Shown: one piece after another, positions 33,499 to 44,099 of the stretch
How the letters are laid out: the number at the start of each line of letters is the position of its first letter
Numbering within the stretch: the stretch's first letter is position 1
DNA from: Sweltsa coloradensis
Lineage: Eukaryota > Arthropoda > Insecta > Plecoptera > Chloroperlidae
NCBI GenBank assembly: GCA_024449915.1
Contig: JAMZAV010000029.1
Location: 1,302,001-1,366,000, forward strand
DNA length: 64,000 nucleotides
Direction: 5' to 3'
Program-made: the position numbers and the translations under genes
The notes under the pieces: model-generated
Seen by the model: only the letters and a program-made list of their open reading frames with translations
The model's database searches: none
What the model was told of the DNA's origin: nothing

Positions 33499-34344
33499 TC
33501 TGTTTGTTCGCACGATTCCGGGCAAACGGCATATGCGATCTTAATGAAAATTGAAGGGGACCTTCGAAATCTCTGAACTTAGACGTGCCACGTTTTTGGG
33601 TACAATCGAAGAAATATTTCTCATGAATATCGCACTTTTACGATTTTTTTCGATTTTTAGTGCGATATTTTCAAGACATTTGGGCCGATTCTGACAAAAC
33701 GGGTAGGGCTACTACGTTCATATTTCACATGGACATTAAGGTGATGATGATGTATTGCTTTCTGAAAGAAAAAGTTGAAAAAATTAGCCAGAATCTATAG
33801 AAATAAAGCTTTTAAAATAAGTTTTTTGACTTTTTGTGCGATATTTTCGTGCCATTTGGGTCAATTCTGACCAAACGGGTGAGGCTACAACGTTCATATT
33901 TCACATGGACATTAAAGTAATGGTGATGTATTGCTTTCTGAAAGAAAAAGTTGGAAAAGTTAGTCAGAATCTATAGAAATAAGGCTTTTAATATAAGTTT
34001 TTTTATTTTTAGTGTGATATTTTCGTGCCATTTGGGCCAATTCTGACCAAACGGGTGGGCCTTCAATGTTCATATTACACATGGACATTATGGTTATAGT
34101 GATTTAGTACCTTTTAAAAGAAGAAGTTGATAAAGTTAGCCGGAATCCATAGAAATAAAGCTTTTAATATAAGTTTTTACGGTAAATAATACCAATTGAC
34201 AGGTAACAAAAGAAATTTGACAACAATCACTTACAATGCGTAGGTAGCAAAACAAAGCACTTGGAAAAGTAAAGATATCCCACGCAAACTAAAAACTTTA
34301 AAAAGCTCATCCATCAACGCGGCGGGACTTTAGCGTTTTCCTAG
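33407..34344 (+). mobile_element. Helitron-like element, family F1, three core repeats
   Basis: Begins TTGGATGAGCGAAGCGAAGA, followed by a T homopolymer of about 27 bases and three ~175-bp core units. Ends CGGCGGGACTTTAGCGTTTT then CCTAG. Non-coding. Confidence 0.9.
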
Positions 34345-34374
34345 TTTTTATTTTACTTACGTTACCCGAAGAAA

Positions 34375-35030
34375 AATAGCTTGCGTGATTTGTTTTTGTT
34401 AGTTTTTTGTCTGTTTGTTCGCTCTCTACCGGGCAAACGGCATATGCGATCTTGATGAAAATTTGAGGGAACCTTCGAAATCTCTGAACTTAGACCTGCC
34501 ACGTTTTTGGGTATAATCAATCAAAAATATCGTACTTAACCGATTTTTTCCCATTTTTAATGAGATATTTTCGTGATATTTGGCAAACGGTTACTCCTAT
34601 ATTGATGTTACTTTATGGGAACGTTTAAAATCACTGAAATTATATATGTTATGATTTAAGAGACATTTGAAAAAATATTTCTTATAGAAATCGTACTTTC
34701 ACGATTTTTTCCCCGGTTTTTAATACGATATTTCCGTGATTTTTTCCGATTCTGACCAAACGGGTGGGGCTACAACGTTCATATTTTTCATTGACATAAG
34801 GATTATGGAGATGTAGTGCCTCGTGAAAGAAAAAGTTAAAAAAGTTGGTCAAAATTCATTGAAATAAAGGTTTTAATATGTCTTTTACAGGTGTATAATT
34901 AACAAGTAATATCAAGTAACAATAGAAAAAGTAATGAGATTCCGCTTAAAAACGTACGCATTGGACAGAAATACTCCAAAAAAGCTCATCCATCAACGCG
35001 ACTGGAAAAAGCGTTCACGAAGCGGCCTAG
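34375..35030 (+). mobile_element. Helitron-like element, variant F1b, 5' end missing
   Basis: Shares the TTCGCTCTCTACCGGGCAAA core start and ends CAACGCGACTGGAAAAAGCG, TTCACGAAGCGG, CCTAG. The TTGGATGAGCG start is absent. Confidence 0.75.
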
Positions 35031-35425
35031 TAATAATAAATATGATTTTCTCTTACTCTGCAAATTTATAACAAGTTAAGCTTTTATGAAACATCGTTTT
35101 TTAGTTTAGCGTATTCAAAACTCTTCTAAAAAATTATTACTCTTTTTTTAATTAGGCCCCATGTTAATTTTAGATAATTATATAACGTGTAAAAAGAAAT
35201 GCTTACTTAGTAGCTGCTACCATTATAAAATAATAAGGAAATGTTATTATATTAAATCATTACGATTAAGCTGTTCCATTGGGCTAATTAACCACTGGTG
35301 CGACCGTTCGAGTTGCGATTAGCCAGCCGAAATAGCGCCTGAATTAATCTCGACATTTTTACAGGCACCTTTAACGCGTAAAACTTTTATCGTCAAGACG
35401 GAAGTTGGCTTAGTTCATATGTGAC

Positions 35426-35432
35426 TATAAAA
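35426..35432 (+). promoter_or_regulatory. TATA box of the intact secreted-protein gene
   Basis: TATAAAA lies 74 nt before the ATG at 35500, within a block conserved in arm A. A start site about 30 nt downstream would fall near 35456, leaving a 5' UTR of about 45 nt. Confidence 0.75.
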
Positions 35433-35499
35433 CCCCAGGTTACAAAGAGTTGACCAAGTGTTCTCCTGAGAAGTCTTGCCAACCACCTCCACCAACACC

Positions 35500-35557
35500 A
35501 TGAAGTTCTGGGCGCCGATAATTGTAGCAGCCGTGTGCGCGCTGCTTCCCTCGCAAG
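35500..35557 (+). CDS. Exon 1 of secreted helical protein (signal peptide), arm B
   Basis: ATG in a good context (ACCAACACCATGA) encodes MKFWAPIIVAAVCALLPSQ plus one base. The hydrophobic core (APIIVAAVCALL) and the small or polar end are those of a cleavable signal peptide, so the product should be secreted. The donor is CAAG|GTGACA. The 4.9-kb intron to exon 2 holds R2, hAT and Helitron-like insertions that arm A lacks. I do not recognise the family. Confidence 0.8.
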
Positions 35558-35604
35558 GTGACAAACATACTTGGTTTATTTATTTTAAACAAAATAATTC
35601 AATT

Positions 35605-35985
35605 AGTATTGGTATTAGTAGTTTTAGGGCGCTTTAACAGCTAAGATTATTCGCGCCTCAAAGATAAAACAATTTCTATAAGTGTGAGTTTTAAACCACC
35701 ATGTATACTTCTTTCCAAGGGGTGGAACGTAAGGGGAGACGCGGGGAGACAAGGGGTGGACAGGCCTGTGCTGGTCAGAACCAGACACAGGCGTATGGGG
35801 TGGGCAGGGATTCCTCCACGTCGTAGTCGTCTTCGTCTGTGTTATCATCCGTCCGTGTTGTCATTTTCGGGGAGGTAGTCAAAGGGAAGGGGAAAGTTCC
35901 CCGACGACGACCCAGAGCTCGCCATTTGTTTCAGAAAGTGAAACTCCCCTACTCACGGGCCAAACCACGAGAAGATTGCGAGTTG
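35605..35985 (+). mobile_element. Interspersed repeat R2, arm B only
   Basis: Starts TTTTAGGGCGCTTTAACAGC like the copy at 53664. It has the GTGCTGGTCAGAACCAG hairpin, a GTCGTCTTCGTCTGTGTTAT tract and an AGAGCTCGCCATTTGTTTC end. Arm A lacks it, so it inserted in the first intron after the duplication. Confidence 0.7.
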
Positions 35986-36069
35986 GACTTTGATGGCCTA
36001 AATAATTCATTACTATTTAGTTTTAATGTATTAACAAAATTAAATTCTTATGGTAGATATGTTTAATTG

Positions 36070-36330
36070 TGCAGCCAAGCCAAAGCCAGTGGCGAATAGT
36101 AGTAGAGAGGAAGGGGGCGAATGCCCCCCCGTGTTCTTGTTATGGCGCCCCCTTAAGCCTTTGAATTGTTCCAGTTCATTTCATATCTTCACAGAGCAGC
36201 TGGAAGATCGCTTTGAAGATTTTCATAATATTGCTTCAAATTTTTCCTGTTTAGAAACATCCAATTTCTCCGATGAAAGACATATTCTAGCTCTCCAAGA
36301 GCTTTTTAACACTTGGCCGCTTAGCGAACG
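36070..36330 (+). mobile_element. hAT transposase fragment (5' piece)
   Basis: Plus-strand frame includes FTEQLEDRFEDFHNIASNFS then TSNFSDERHILALQELFNTW, similar to the region of hAT-like (ZMYM/DUF4371-type) transposases reading HFxxQLxxRFxxH...GFxCL. It breaks off where a Helitron-like 3' end begins (36315). Not functional. Confidence 0.55.
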
Positions 36331-36530
36331 CTTTTTCCGGTCGCGTTGATGGATGTGCTTTTCTATTTGGAATATTTCTGTCCAATAATTACGTTTTTAA
36401 GTGGGATCTCATTACTTTTTCTTTAGTTATTTGATATTTCTTGTATATTATACACCTGTAAAAGGCTTGTATTAAATGCTTATTTCTATGAATTTGGACC
36501 AACTTTTTCTACTTTATTTTTCTGCAGAAT
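36315..36530 (-). mobile_element. Helitron-like 3' fragment, variant F1b, inside the hAT remnant
   Basis: Read on the minus strand it ends CGCGACCGGAAAAAGCGTTC then GCTAAGCGGCCAAG. It separates the two parts of a hAT transposase remnant. The 5' half is missing. Confidence 0.7.
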
Positions 36531-36569
36531 GTTTTAGAATTTATTCAAGCTAACGACATGCAAAGTGTT

Positions 36570-36870
36570 TATTCAAATATGTCCACCTTGTATCAAATTT
36601 ATCGTACTTAATCGGTCAGCGGTGCGACGACTGAGTGATGTTTCAGCAAGCTCAAGGCAAAAAAAACGTACTGTCAACTATGTTTGAAGGTCGTTTATCC
36701 AATATCATTGCTAAATATTGAGAGAAACCTAATCGAATCACTTGATTTTGAAAACGAGATAAACTTGGCAAACATGAAACCAAGAACTTAAAACTCTAAT
36801 ACAAAGAACGAACTACGAACGCACTCAAAGCAGGCAATGCTCTGAGCTGCAATGAGCAGTAAGAGTTAGC
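36570..36870 (+). mobile_element. hAT transposase C-terminal fragment
   Basis: After the Helitron fragment, broken plus-strand frames give STMFEGRLSNIIAK and, one frame over, IERNLIESLDFENEINLANM, the pattern of the hAT C-terminal dimerisation region (RSTMxQERLxxLAxLxIE...). Together with 36070-36330 it marks one interrupted, dead hAT copy. Confidence 0.65.
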
Positions 36871-37092
36871 ATAACGGCATTGGATCGAGAGCTAAATAAA
36901 TAAATGATTGTATATGTTGTCTATGAATACAAAACTTAAATAAATTTATAATGTTTTGTATACTGCATAATATGAGTCAGTGCTCCCTTAAAATGACCTG
37001 CCCCTCTTGACCCAAACCCTGACTACGCCATTGGCTTAAGCATCAATATATAGAATAATGCCAATTGGTTATAAAATTTACAGCAAAAATAT

Positions 37093-37805
37093 TTAGCGAG
37101 CGGAACGAGCGTTTCCATTTGACTCTGCCGAAAAAATAGTCACTGGTTTTGTTTCTTTTTTTTCTTTTTTTTTGTTAGTTTTGTTTCTTTTTTTGTTTTT
37201 TTGTTTGTTTGTATGTCTCGCCAAACGTTCGAACGGAGGCTCGGATTAAATTGAAATTTGGACCATCCGGAAGCTTTGATCTGGATTGAATGCCATTAGT
37301 TTTGTGGCAAAATCGTTCAAAAACTTACAAAGTTTTTTTTTAAACTAAACGGTGACAAAATCTGAGGTGACCAAATCATTTAGAATGTCCGTCCGGTCAC
37401 GAATATGTTAATTTTATTTTGATCCGATAAGTAGTTAGATGAAATTACATTTTAACAAAAGTAACGTTACCATGGCAACGAAAAGTCGCACGAGGTTTCT
37501 GGCCACTATGCACTGCCACCTAGAAGTAATAAAAATACTATCGAGGAAGCAGTGTATTATTTGTTACCAAAGAGTTAAAATAGTTTTCCCAAGGAAATGA
37601 TGTCGAGGTCGTCTAGATGACGGTGGATTTTATCCACAAAGTAAAGGTTTACCCACGGGTTTACCCAAATACCTTGCCAATAATAAATAATATTGGAAAC
37701 ATGGCCCCATGGACAGCGAAATTTTAAAATTTAATAACATGTGCAATGTGGGTCTAGCTATAGCATGTGCTCTCTTATCAACGCGTCCAACTGAGCGTTT
37801 CCTAG
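37093..37805 (+). mobile_element. Helitron-like element, family F3, uninterrupted
   Basis: Begins TTAGCGAGCGGAACGAGCGT and ends CAACGCGTCCAACTGAGCGT then TTCCTAG. It is the intact counterpart of the split copy at 26383-27962. GCTCTCTTATCAACGCG near the end is the partial mirror of the start. Confidence 0.8.
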
Positions 37806-38186
37806 TAATAGAAACGTACATCACAAATTTAATGCACTAGTTTGAAAGTACCGATATACAAAAGATACACGAGTAGTTCATGAAAATACGAAAGGACCAC
37901 CGCAATGTGATCAATGTTCCTTTTTAAAAATGAAATGCATGATGATTAAGGAAACGTCATGGTGAAGTTTGTTAGGCTGGTTAGTTGTTAATACCTAACA
38001 TGATATCAAACAAATTTAATACGTATTTTTAGGTAATTTTGTAGTTGTTAATACATATTTACTAATTCCGTCTGAGGATAACATGCAATACCAAACTTCC
38101 GTGAATTATGTCAATCAATAAAATATATTTGTACAAGTAATGCATCTAATCATGTCAAGTCCATCAGTAATGTGTAATTTTTTTTA

Positions 38187-38751
38187 AACGAAAAAAACGT
38201 AAAATTGCGATTTTTTTGATAGATAATTTTTCGATTACGCTCAAATTTCACACGAATGATGAATTCATAAAATTTAAAGTTTTGACAAAAATTCATCAAA
38301 ATCGGATAAAGCATAGGTTTATTCGTCGAAGAAATGTAAAAATTGAAAAATCGTAAAATTTGTGATTATCATGAGAAAGATTTTTTGATTGCGCTCAAAT
38401 TTCACACGAACATATCAATTCATAAAATTAGTTCTGTGAAAAAATCATTACAATGGGATTAAAGCATGTAGATGTTAGAAGACGATTTTTTTTTAATCGA
38501 AAAAAATCGTAAAATTGCGATTTTCATGTAATCTTTTCAAATCGATTTTTACCCGGACGTCAGGTTCTTCGTTCAGAGATTTCATAGACCTAAAATTTCA
38601 TACGCAATTGAAGTATTTGTTAAGCGGAATCGTGTTCACAGACACACAAAAATACAAAAAAAAGAAGGAAAGAAAGAAAAAAAAACATTCCGGATTTTTT
38701 TCTCCAGTGTAGTGAAATGGAATCTTCGCTTCGCTCGCTACGCTCATCCAA
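38187..38751 (-). mobile_element. Helitron-like element, variant F1c, 3' truncated, arm B only
   Basis: On the minus strand it begins TTGGATGAGCGTAGCGAGCG at 38751 and shares the CTACACTGGAGAAAAAAAT core with 51475 and 61405. It lacks the CTAG end. Arm A reads through the site near 23540-23555 without it. Confidence 0.8.
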
Positions 38752-40477
38752 AAATTTTAGGATGTGAATATTCGGCGCGTATTGACAGACATGTTTTTAT
38801 TTAGCAATACTTATAAAACAGAAAAATACATTTAACGTCTTATTAAGTTCAAACATAATGCCCAATACTGTCGTCGAGGAGTTTGCCAACGGCAAACCTG
38901 ACTAAAAGTTTTTCGAAGGTTATCATAAGGTATTAATTATTGCGAATGTAAGGGATTGAGTCTTCTGAAACAGTACTTGATCATTCCCTTTAAAATTTAC
39001 ACCAAGAATAATACCAAATAAAGACACCATGCAACTGCACCCTCGTCAGGTCAAGCACAATACAGTTTATAAAATTATAACAACCCTATTCGGATGATTT
39101 AGGAAGAGGACTAATGCTCTCTGTACAGTAACACCGATATAAATAGATATTTATATATATCTGAGAGAGTAACGTTTGGTGCACGAATATATTTATCATA
39201 AATTATTCGCAATATGGAAATTGGAGTAATATCATGTATTTTTTGTCCCTTATTCACAAAGGCTCCGATACATTTAAGGTAAATTTAAATGTATTATTAA
39301 GGAAAGCGAACGACAAGTAAACTCATGTAAAGATCGAAGAAATATGTTATCGTTAAATTGTGCTTCAAAATATATTTTTGGCTAAACATAAAAATAACAT
39401 TGCTAGTCTAACGTGTAGGCCAGAAGCAGTAGCTTAAGGGCACCCGGATGTGCCTATACTAACCATGTTTAATTAATATTTTGCTGTACCTAAGAATTGC
39501 TATAGCTAGTGAAATAATTTTTTTAGAGGTAAATGATACAAACTTCTTATGCAAATTGAATGCAAAACATTTTGAGTTAAAGAAAATTGACCTCAAAAAA
39601 AATCATGGAATGATAACATAAATGTATCCACATTCTTACATGCTTAATAATTAAAATTAATTATTGGAAAAAAATATTGAAATATGGCTCATACAAATGC
39701 TGTTCTATATCTGTGCATACATGCCCTGATATTTTCAAAACTTTCTATCAAGACAATCTTGAGAAATAGTACATTGAATAGAGAAAAAATAAATTCTGAG
39801 ATAACTGTAGTTAAAGTTTTGGTTTGTGAATAAAGTCAATGTGGGCCTAGGTCTAGAGATGAGTATTTTCATAAAAATATTTTTTATTAAAAATTTCTGC
39901 GAAAATTTTCATATCGTTAAATTTTGTTCTCGAAACTTTATGACATTGTTAATTCTTTGTTTTGTTACAGGTTTAAATGGCTGCTCAAGGCTAGAATGAA
40001 AAAAATATGAATTTAAACATGCCTACCCCTACACCGAACATAAAATAAGTTTCTTCCTCCAAATTAGATAGCACCTTTATTCGCAAATAAATACTTTTAT
40101 AAATAAGTACAGGTTCTTTTTTAAAATAAATTACACCCACATAATCTTGAAACTTCAGGAACTCGCTCAACCTTTCAAATGAAAAAGTCAGATTTAGCCA
40201 TTTTATCACATCCGGGTGCCCCTTAAGTAATCGTACTCATATACATATAAGTGTGTTATATTTGTTGCACACCATTGTAGAAGTCTCGAAATTTTAATAT
40301 GTTAAAAAAAAATCGTGGATTAAACCCTCATTAACCTGACGATTATAAATATCACCACACAAGAGTTATTTTCACTTCTTATAGAATAATGTTTATAAAG
40401 AGACGTGACCGTTTAAAAGGTAACTGCAGAAAGAAAATGCAGATAAGTTAAATTAATTCATCTTTATTTTGTTGTAG

Positions 40478-40938
40478 GTGATGCCGAAAGCCACCATATC
40501 GTCGACCGACTGACACTCACGAGAAGACTTTCAGGAGACAGTGAAGATTTTATCGAAATTTTGGCTTTCACGCTTAAGCATAAGTACCCGAATGCACATT
40601 CATCCAGCATTTTAGATTCCATTTTAAGCATTCACGGACGACTTTCAGAGAGTGAAAAAGCAAGTGATAACTTGGAAACTATCATTATTGGCAAGTATGG
40701 CGACGGCAGTTATACGGAAGCAGACAAGGAGTATTTTGGAGCACTTTACAACTTGCTTACAAATCCTGTAATGAGAGCTCTTAACGCTAAGATAGAGAAG
40801 AAGTACAGAGACCCTGCACAGCGAGAGAAACTAAGGGATGTAGCCTTTAATGTGTTTCCAACATTGACACTACAGGAACTAAACAGTTCAAATGTTGTAC
40901 AATTAATCGAGAAAAAAGTTGATGCTCTTATGGGATAA
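40478..40938 (+). CDS. Exon 2 of secreted helical protein, intact arm B copy
   Basis: The acceptor TTTTGTTGTAG is at 40477. The phase-1 join to exon 1 gives G|DAESHHIVDRLTLTRRLS and an open frame to TAA at 40938, 172 residues in all. The mature part has no cysteine. It has a basic patch (TRRL), then two amphipathic stretches (FIEILAFTLKHKYPNAH; LTNPVMRALNAKIEKKYRDP), a GDGSYTEADKEYF segment between them and a C-terminal helix-like LIEKKVDALMG. Predicted all-alpha and secreted. Function and family are unknown to me. A paralogue lies ~0.8 kb downstream (41695). The two-base difference just before the stop makes it eight residues shorter than arm A. Confidence 0.85.
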
Positions 40939-40959
40939 CTCCAAAAGCGGAAGTTTGAG

Positions 40960-41580
40960 GTGTTCGCGAGATGATTTTTTTCTTTGCGTCACGTAAAGTC
41001 ACGTGAACTATTTTTGTTCAGCACAGTCACGACGATTAACATAATTTTTATTTAATTCACGCACGATCACGTAATACTGGTCAATCAAGAAGCATAACTC
41101 GCTCACGCACAACTCGTTATCAAGCAATCACGCGCACGCACGATTACGCAATTTTTGGTATTTTGATGAGCATTAAGCATGAACCTTTTTCTTTCGATCG
41201 CAACCAACCTGGTCATTTACGCATTGTTTGATGGCAGACATTCATGTTGTCACTTGGTCCTTTCGAGAGAGTGGTGGACAAATAATTAACTGAGATGAAT
41301 ACAAGTGATTGGCAGACAATAAATGCAAGCAATTGAAGGTTTATAAACTCTCTCGTACACGTATTCATGGCTAAATTTTAGGGCAGGGTGCAATTCAAGG
41401 CAAGCTAAGAGGAGGGTGGCCTGGCCGCGCGGATGAGAAGGGCTCGTTCCGCGCTGGAGCATTTAGTTTCACGCGTGTCACGATACACGCGTGACTGTTA
41501 TACTATCACGCAAATTCACGGTGTCTTTTCAAAGCATTCACGTACACGCACAATCACGAGGAAAGTCGTGAGTCACGCGA
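40960..41580. repeat. Degenerate CACG-rich repeat tract
   Basis: Many CACG and CGTG words in short arrays (GTCACGTAAAGTCACGTGAA, CACGCACGATCACG, CACGCGCACGCACGATTACG, CACGCGTGTCACGATACACG). A shorter counterpart lies at 20020-20150 in arm A. It sits between the intact gene and its decayed paralogue. No coding frame. Confidence 0.6.
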
Positions 41581-41694
41581 CCACCTCTATTGGAAGGTCA
41601 TCTGATAAGACTTCCTGGGGAATTCATATTGAGAGATTATTTAGGAAATCATTTTCGAGGAAAATTGTTAAAGAAGCACGACCAGGATTATAAG

Positions 41695-42199
41695 ATACCC
41701 GCGATAACAGAATTGATGAAGAAGTAGACTCGGAAAACCAGGCAGCAAGGATGCGTTTTGCAAGCTCTTTGGACTACGTCGCCATCGTCTTGACATCTCA
41801 AGAGGAAATACCCAGATGCAAAGATTTCGGAATTAGACGAATTTACTGATGCCATAGTGAAGTCTTCGTCAATGAAGAATTGGAAAACCATAATTATTCC
41901 CAAGATGGTATATGTATAAGGTTGAGGCACAAGTGTGGATGATGGCATTAGTAAGGACGACCTCGACGAATATATGCAGGCTGTACGAGCGTTCATGAAC
42001 ACTCACAATGGCAACGTGTTTTGACACAGGTGATTGTCAAGTATCATCACCAAGGATTAGGAAAGGGATTACCGATGGCATATGCAGTTGCAGACAAAAT
42101 GGCAACATCAGACATAGCCTCCTTTGAAGATCATAACTATGAAAATGTTCTCCTCAATGTTGCGGAAGAGTTTTACAATTCTAAAATACGTCAATCGTA
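41695..42199 (+). pseudogene. Decayed paralogue of the secreted helical protein gene, arm B
   Basis: Plus frame opens DNRIDEEVDSENQAARMRFA then SSLDYVAIVLT, aligned with DFIEILAFTL of the intact gene. One inserted base (ACATCTCAAG against ACTCTCAAG in arm A) changes frame. Later parts read SKDDLDEYMQAVRAFMNTHN, YHHQGLGKGLPMAYAVADKM and ATSDIASFED..., ending NSKIRQS and TAA. It keeps the ~83 bp missing in arm A. No signal exon is seen. It shows that a tandem gene pair existed before the inverted duplication. Confidence 0.7.
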
Positions 42200-42479
42200 A
42201 ACGCAGAAAGACGCCCTTCCAGGGGGATAAAAATTTGTTTTTCTTATTTCTTAGCTTATCATACTGTGGTTTTATTTGAGATTAATACTTAACCATGATT
42301 AATATTCCCTTTTTTTCTTGAAAACATTACTTGATTATTATTTAAACTTTAATTAACTTAAAATAAAAACTTGTTTTTCATATTGCATATCTAACTGTGG
42401 TTTTAAGGCATTCCTTATCATGATTCATATTTACTTTTTTAATCTTGAATACATTTCATGATTATTATGTTATAGTCAA

Positions 42480-42665
42480 AAGGTTAAAATGCCCCTTCAC
42501 GTGCCTGAGTAAATATATTGAAAGTCGGCACAGCATATACATTAAAAACTCAGGAAAACCTTTAAAAAAATCAGTAAGCATTGACAGTCTCGACAGGATT
42601 CGAACCAGAAACCTTCAGAATCAGAGTCTCGCGCTTAACGCTTGAGCCAACACTTTGGGCTATTT
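42480..42665 (-). mobile_element. tRNA-derived SINE, family 3 (arm B)
   Basis: Mirror copy of 17680-17860: B box GGTTCGAATCCTGTCGAGAC on the minus strand and a CTCAGGAAAACC body on the plus strand. Same position relative to the arm. Confidence 0.75.
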
Positions 42666-43149
42666 AAATGACATTGCTTTTGTTTAGATGATTTTTATAA
42701 ATAAAGTAGTATTTAAATGCACTTTGTGTTTGAAAATACCAAACAGCAGCCACCCACCCCAACCCCACTCCCAATGTGTCCTATCCAATGAGATGGTGTT
42801 AATAATTTGCATGTTTGAGTCGTTACGATGCGCCGATGGCAAACACTTGAAATGCAAGATATTAGAAACGCCTTCACACCGTTGGTATCAAGAAAGTCAC
42901 ATATTTAATTCCTGTCACCAACAATACTTATTAAACGTTAATAGGATAATAGGGCAATGTCAGGTCCGCGGTTTGGTAAAGCTGTGTTTATGATTAAACG
43001 TTGGCGTTCAGCGGAAACAATCGTACGCTCGCCGATATGGAAGTCCGGAATATAAAAAAACACGTTTCAAGTGTTTGGCCGGTGAGGAGTTCGATTAAGT
43101 TGAACCAGGAACATATACCTGCTATGGAGTGTAAAACACACAAAGTCGG

Positions 43150-43381
43150 TTTGGTCGTGTTAGACGAGTGAGCGAGTCATGTGTTGAGAACGCCCGGGAA
43201 CATTTTCTTTCCTCTCAACATATACCTAAAGGCTGGATCCAGCATGGGTCTTTCCTCCCTAGCCTATCATAGGGTAGAGTGGCGCATTATGGCCTTACAC
43301 ACTTGACGCACCATTCAAATGTTCTCGGGTATTCAACACATGACTCGCTGTCTCATCTCACAACGATTTTGGCGTTTTCCT
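43150..43381. mobile_element. Fold-back element with Helitron-like ends (arm B)
   Basis: Mirror of 16750-16999: GTTAGACGAGTGAGCGAGTC at the left, a diverged mirror image GACTCGCTGTCTCATCTCAC at the right, and a centre with TGGATCCAGCATGGGTCTTT. Directly next to it, TTTAGACGAGTGAGCGCAGCG at 43382 opens another Helitron-like 5' end that runs on to the right. Confidence 0.6.
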
Positions 43382-43640
43382 ACTTTAGACGAGTGAGCGC
43401 AGCGAACGTAGTCTACAACGCAAGTCGAACGGGCCTTCGTCGTGATTAATTTGTCTGTATTTATGTAAAATATGTTTGGTCCCATACGGCCAAACGCCCA
43501 AATAGATTGAGCGAAATTTTAAACAGACATCCGTGACCAGGTAACTGAGAACTGCTTACAAAATGAGCAATATCCGTTGCGATTTGAACTTACAAGAAAT
43601 ATTAAATTGGAAACATGATTAAAATGTGTATAAGTTTTAT
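43382..43640 (+). mobile_element. Helitron-like 5' part, family F4
   Basis: Begins TTTAGACGAGTGAGCGCAGC followed by GAACGTAGTCTACAACGCAA. The complement of the same sequence ends at 16748 in arm A. No 3' CTAG end was found in either arm, so the element is truncated or its end has diverged. Confidence 0.5.
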
Positions 43641-43739
43641 TTGAACAACAATGGTTTTGTTCTTCAAGAAGTCATTTTTAAACGAATGAGTTCTGTCAAG
43701 CTATGATTTAGTAACCAAGGTTCAGATTTAGGAGGCAGT

Positions 43740-44099
43740 GATATAATAATCAGTTTATTCCATCTTTGACAGTTTATTTTATGTCCCTTTCTATAGTGAA
43801 TGTTTTTTATGATATTCATAATAGTTGATGGATGGCTATCGAGCCAAGAATTGTGTGGGTTATGTTGTTATGTATTGACGCACGGACTGTTACATTAAAA
43901 TACAACATAAAAGCTGCAAATAAAAATTTGCCAAGTGTCGTAAGGATACAATCAATTGGCGAGGTGATTTTATGTATAACAGTGCGCAAAATTCAAATGG
44001 GTACCTAGCTAGTCTTTTCTTTTATATAACAATGATTTTGAGTGTGTAAATAATGTTTGTCCGTCTTTTTACAAGCTTTGTACACATGGGATACCAATA
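43740..44099. other. Sequence outside arm B
   Basis: AT-rich DNA with no gene, beyond the outer edge of the inverted duplication. Confidence 0.4.

Larger units (their letters stand above)
35040..43735. repeat. Arm B of the large inverted duplication
   Basis: Reverse complement of arm A (16405-25580). It carries the intact secreted-protein gene. Arm-B-only insertions are the R2/hAT/Helitron cluster (35605-37805) and a Helitron-like element (38187-38751). Confidence 0.9.
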
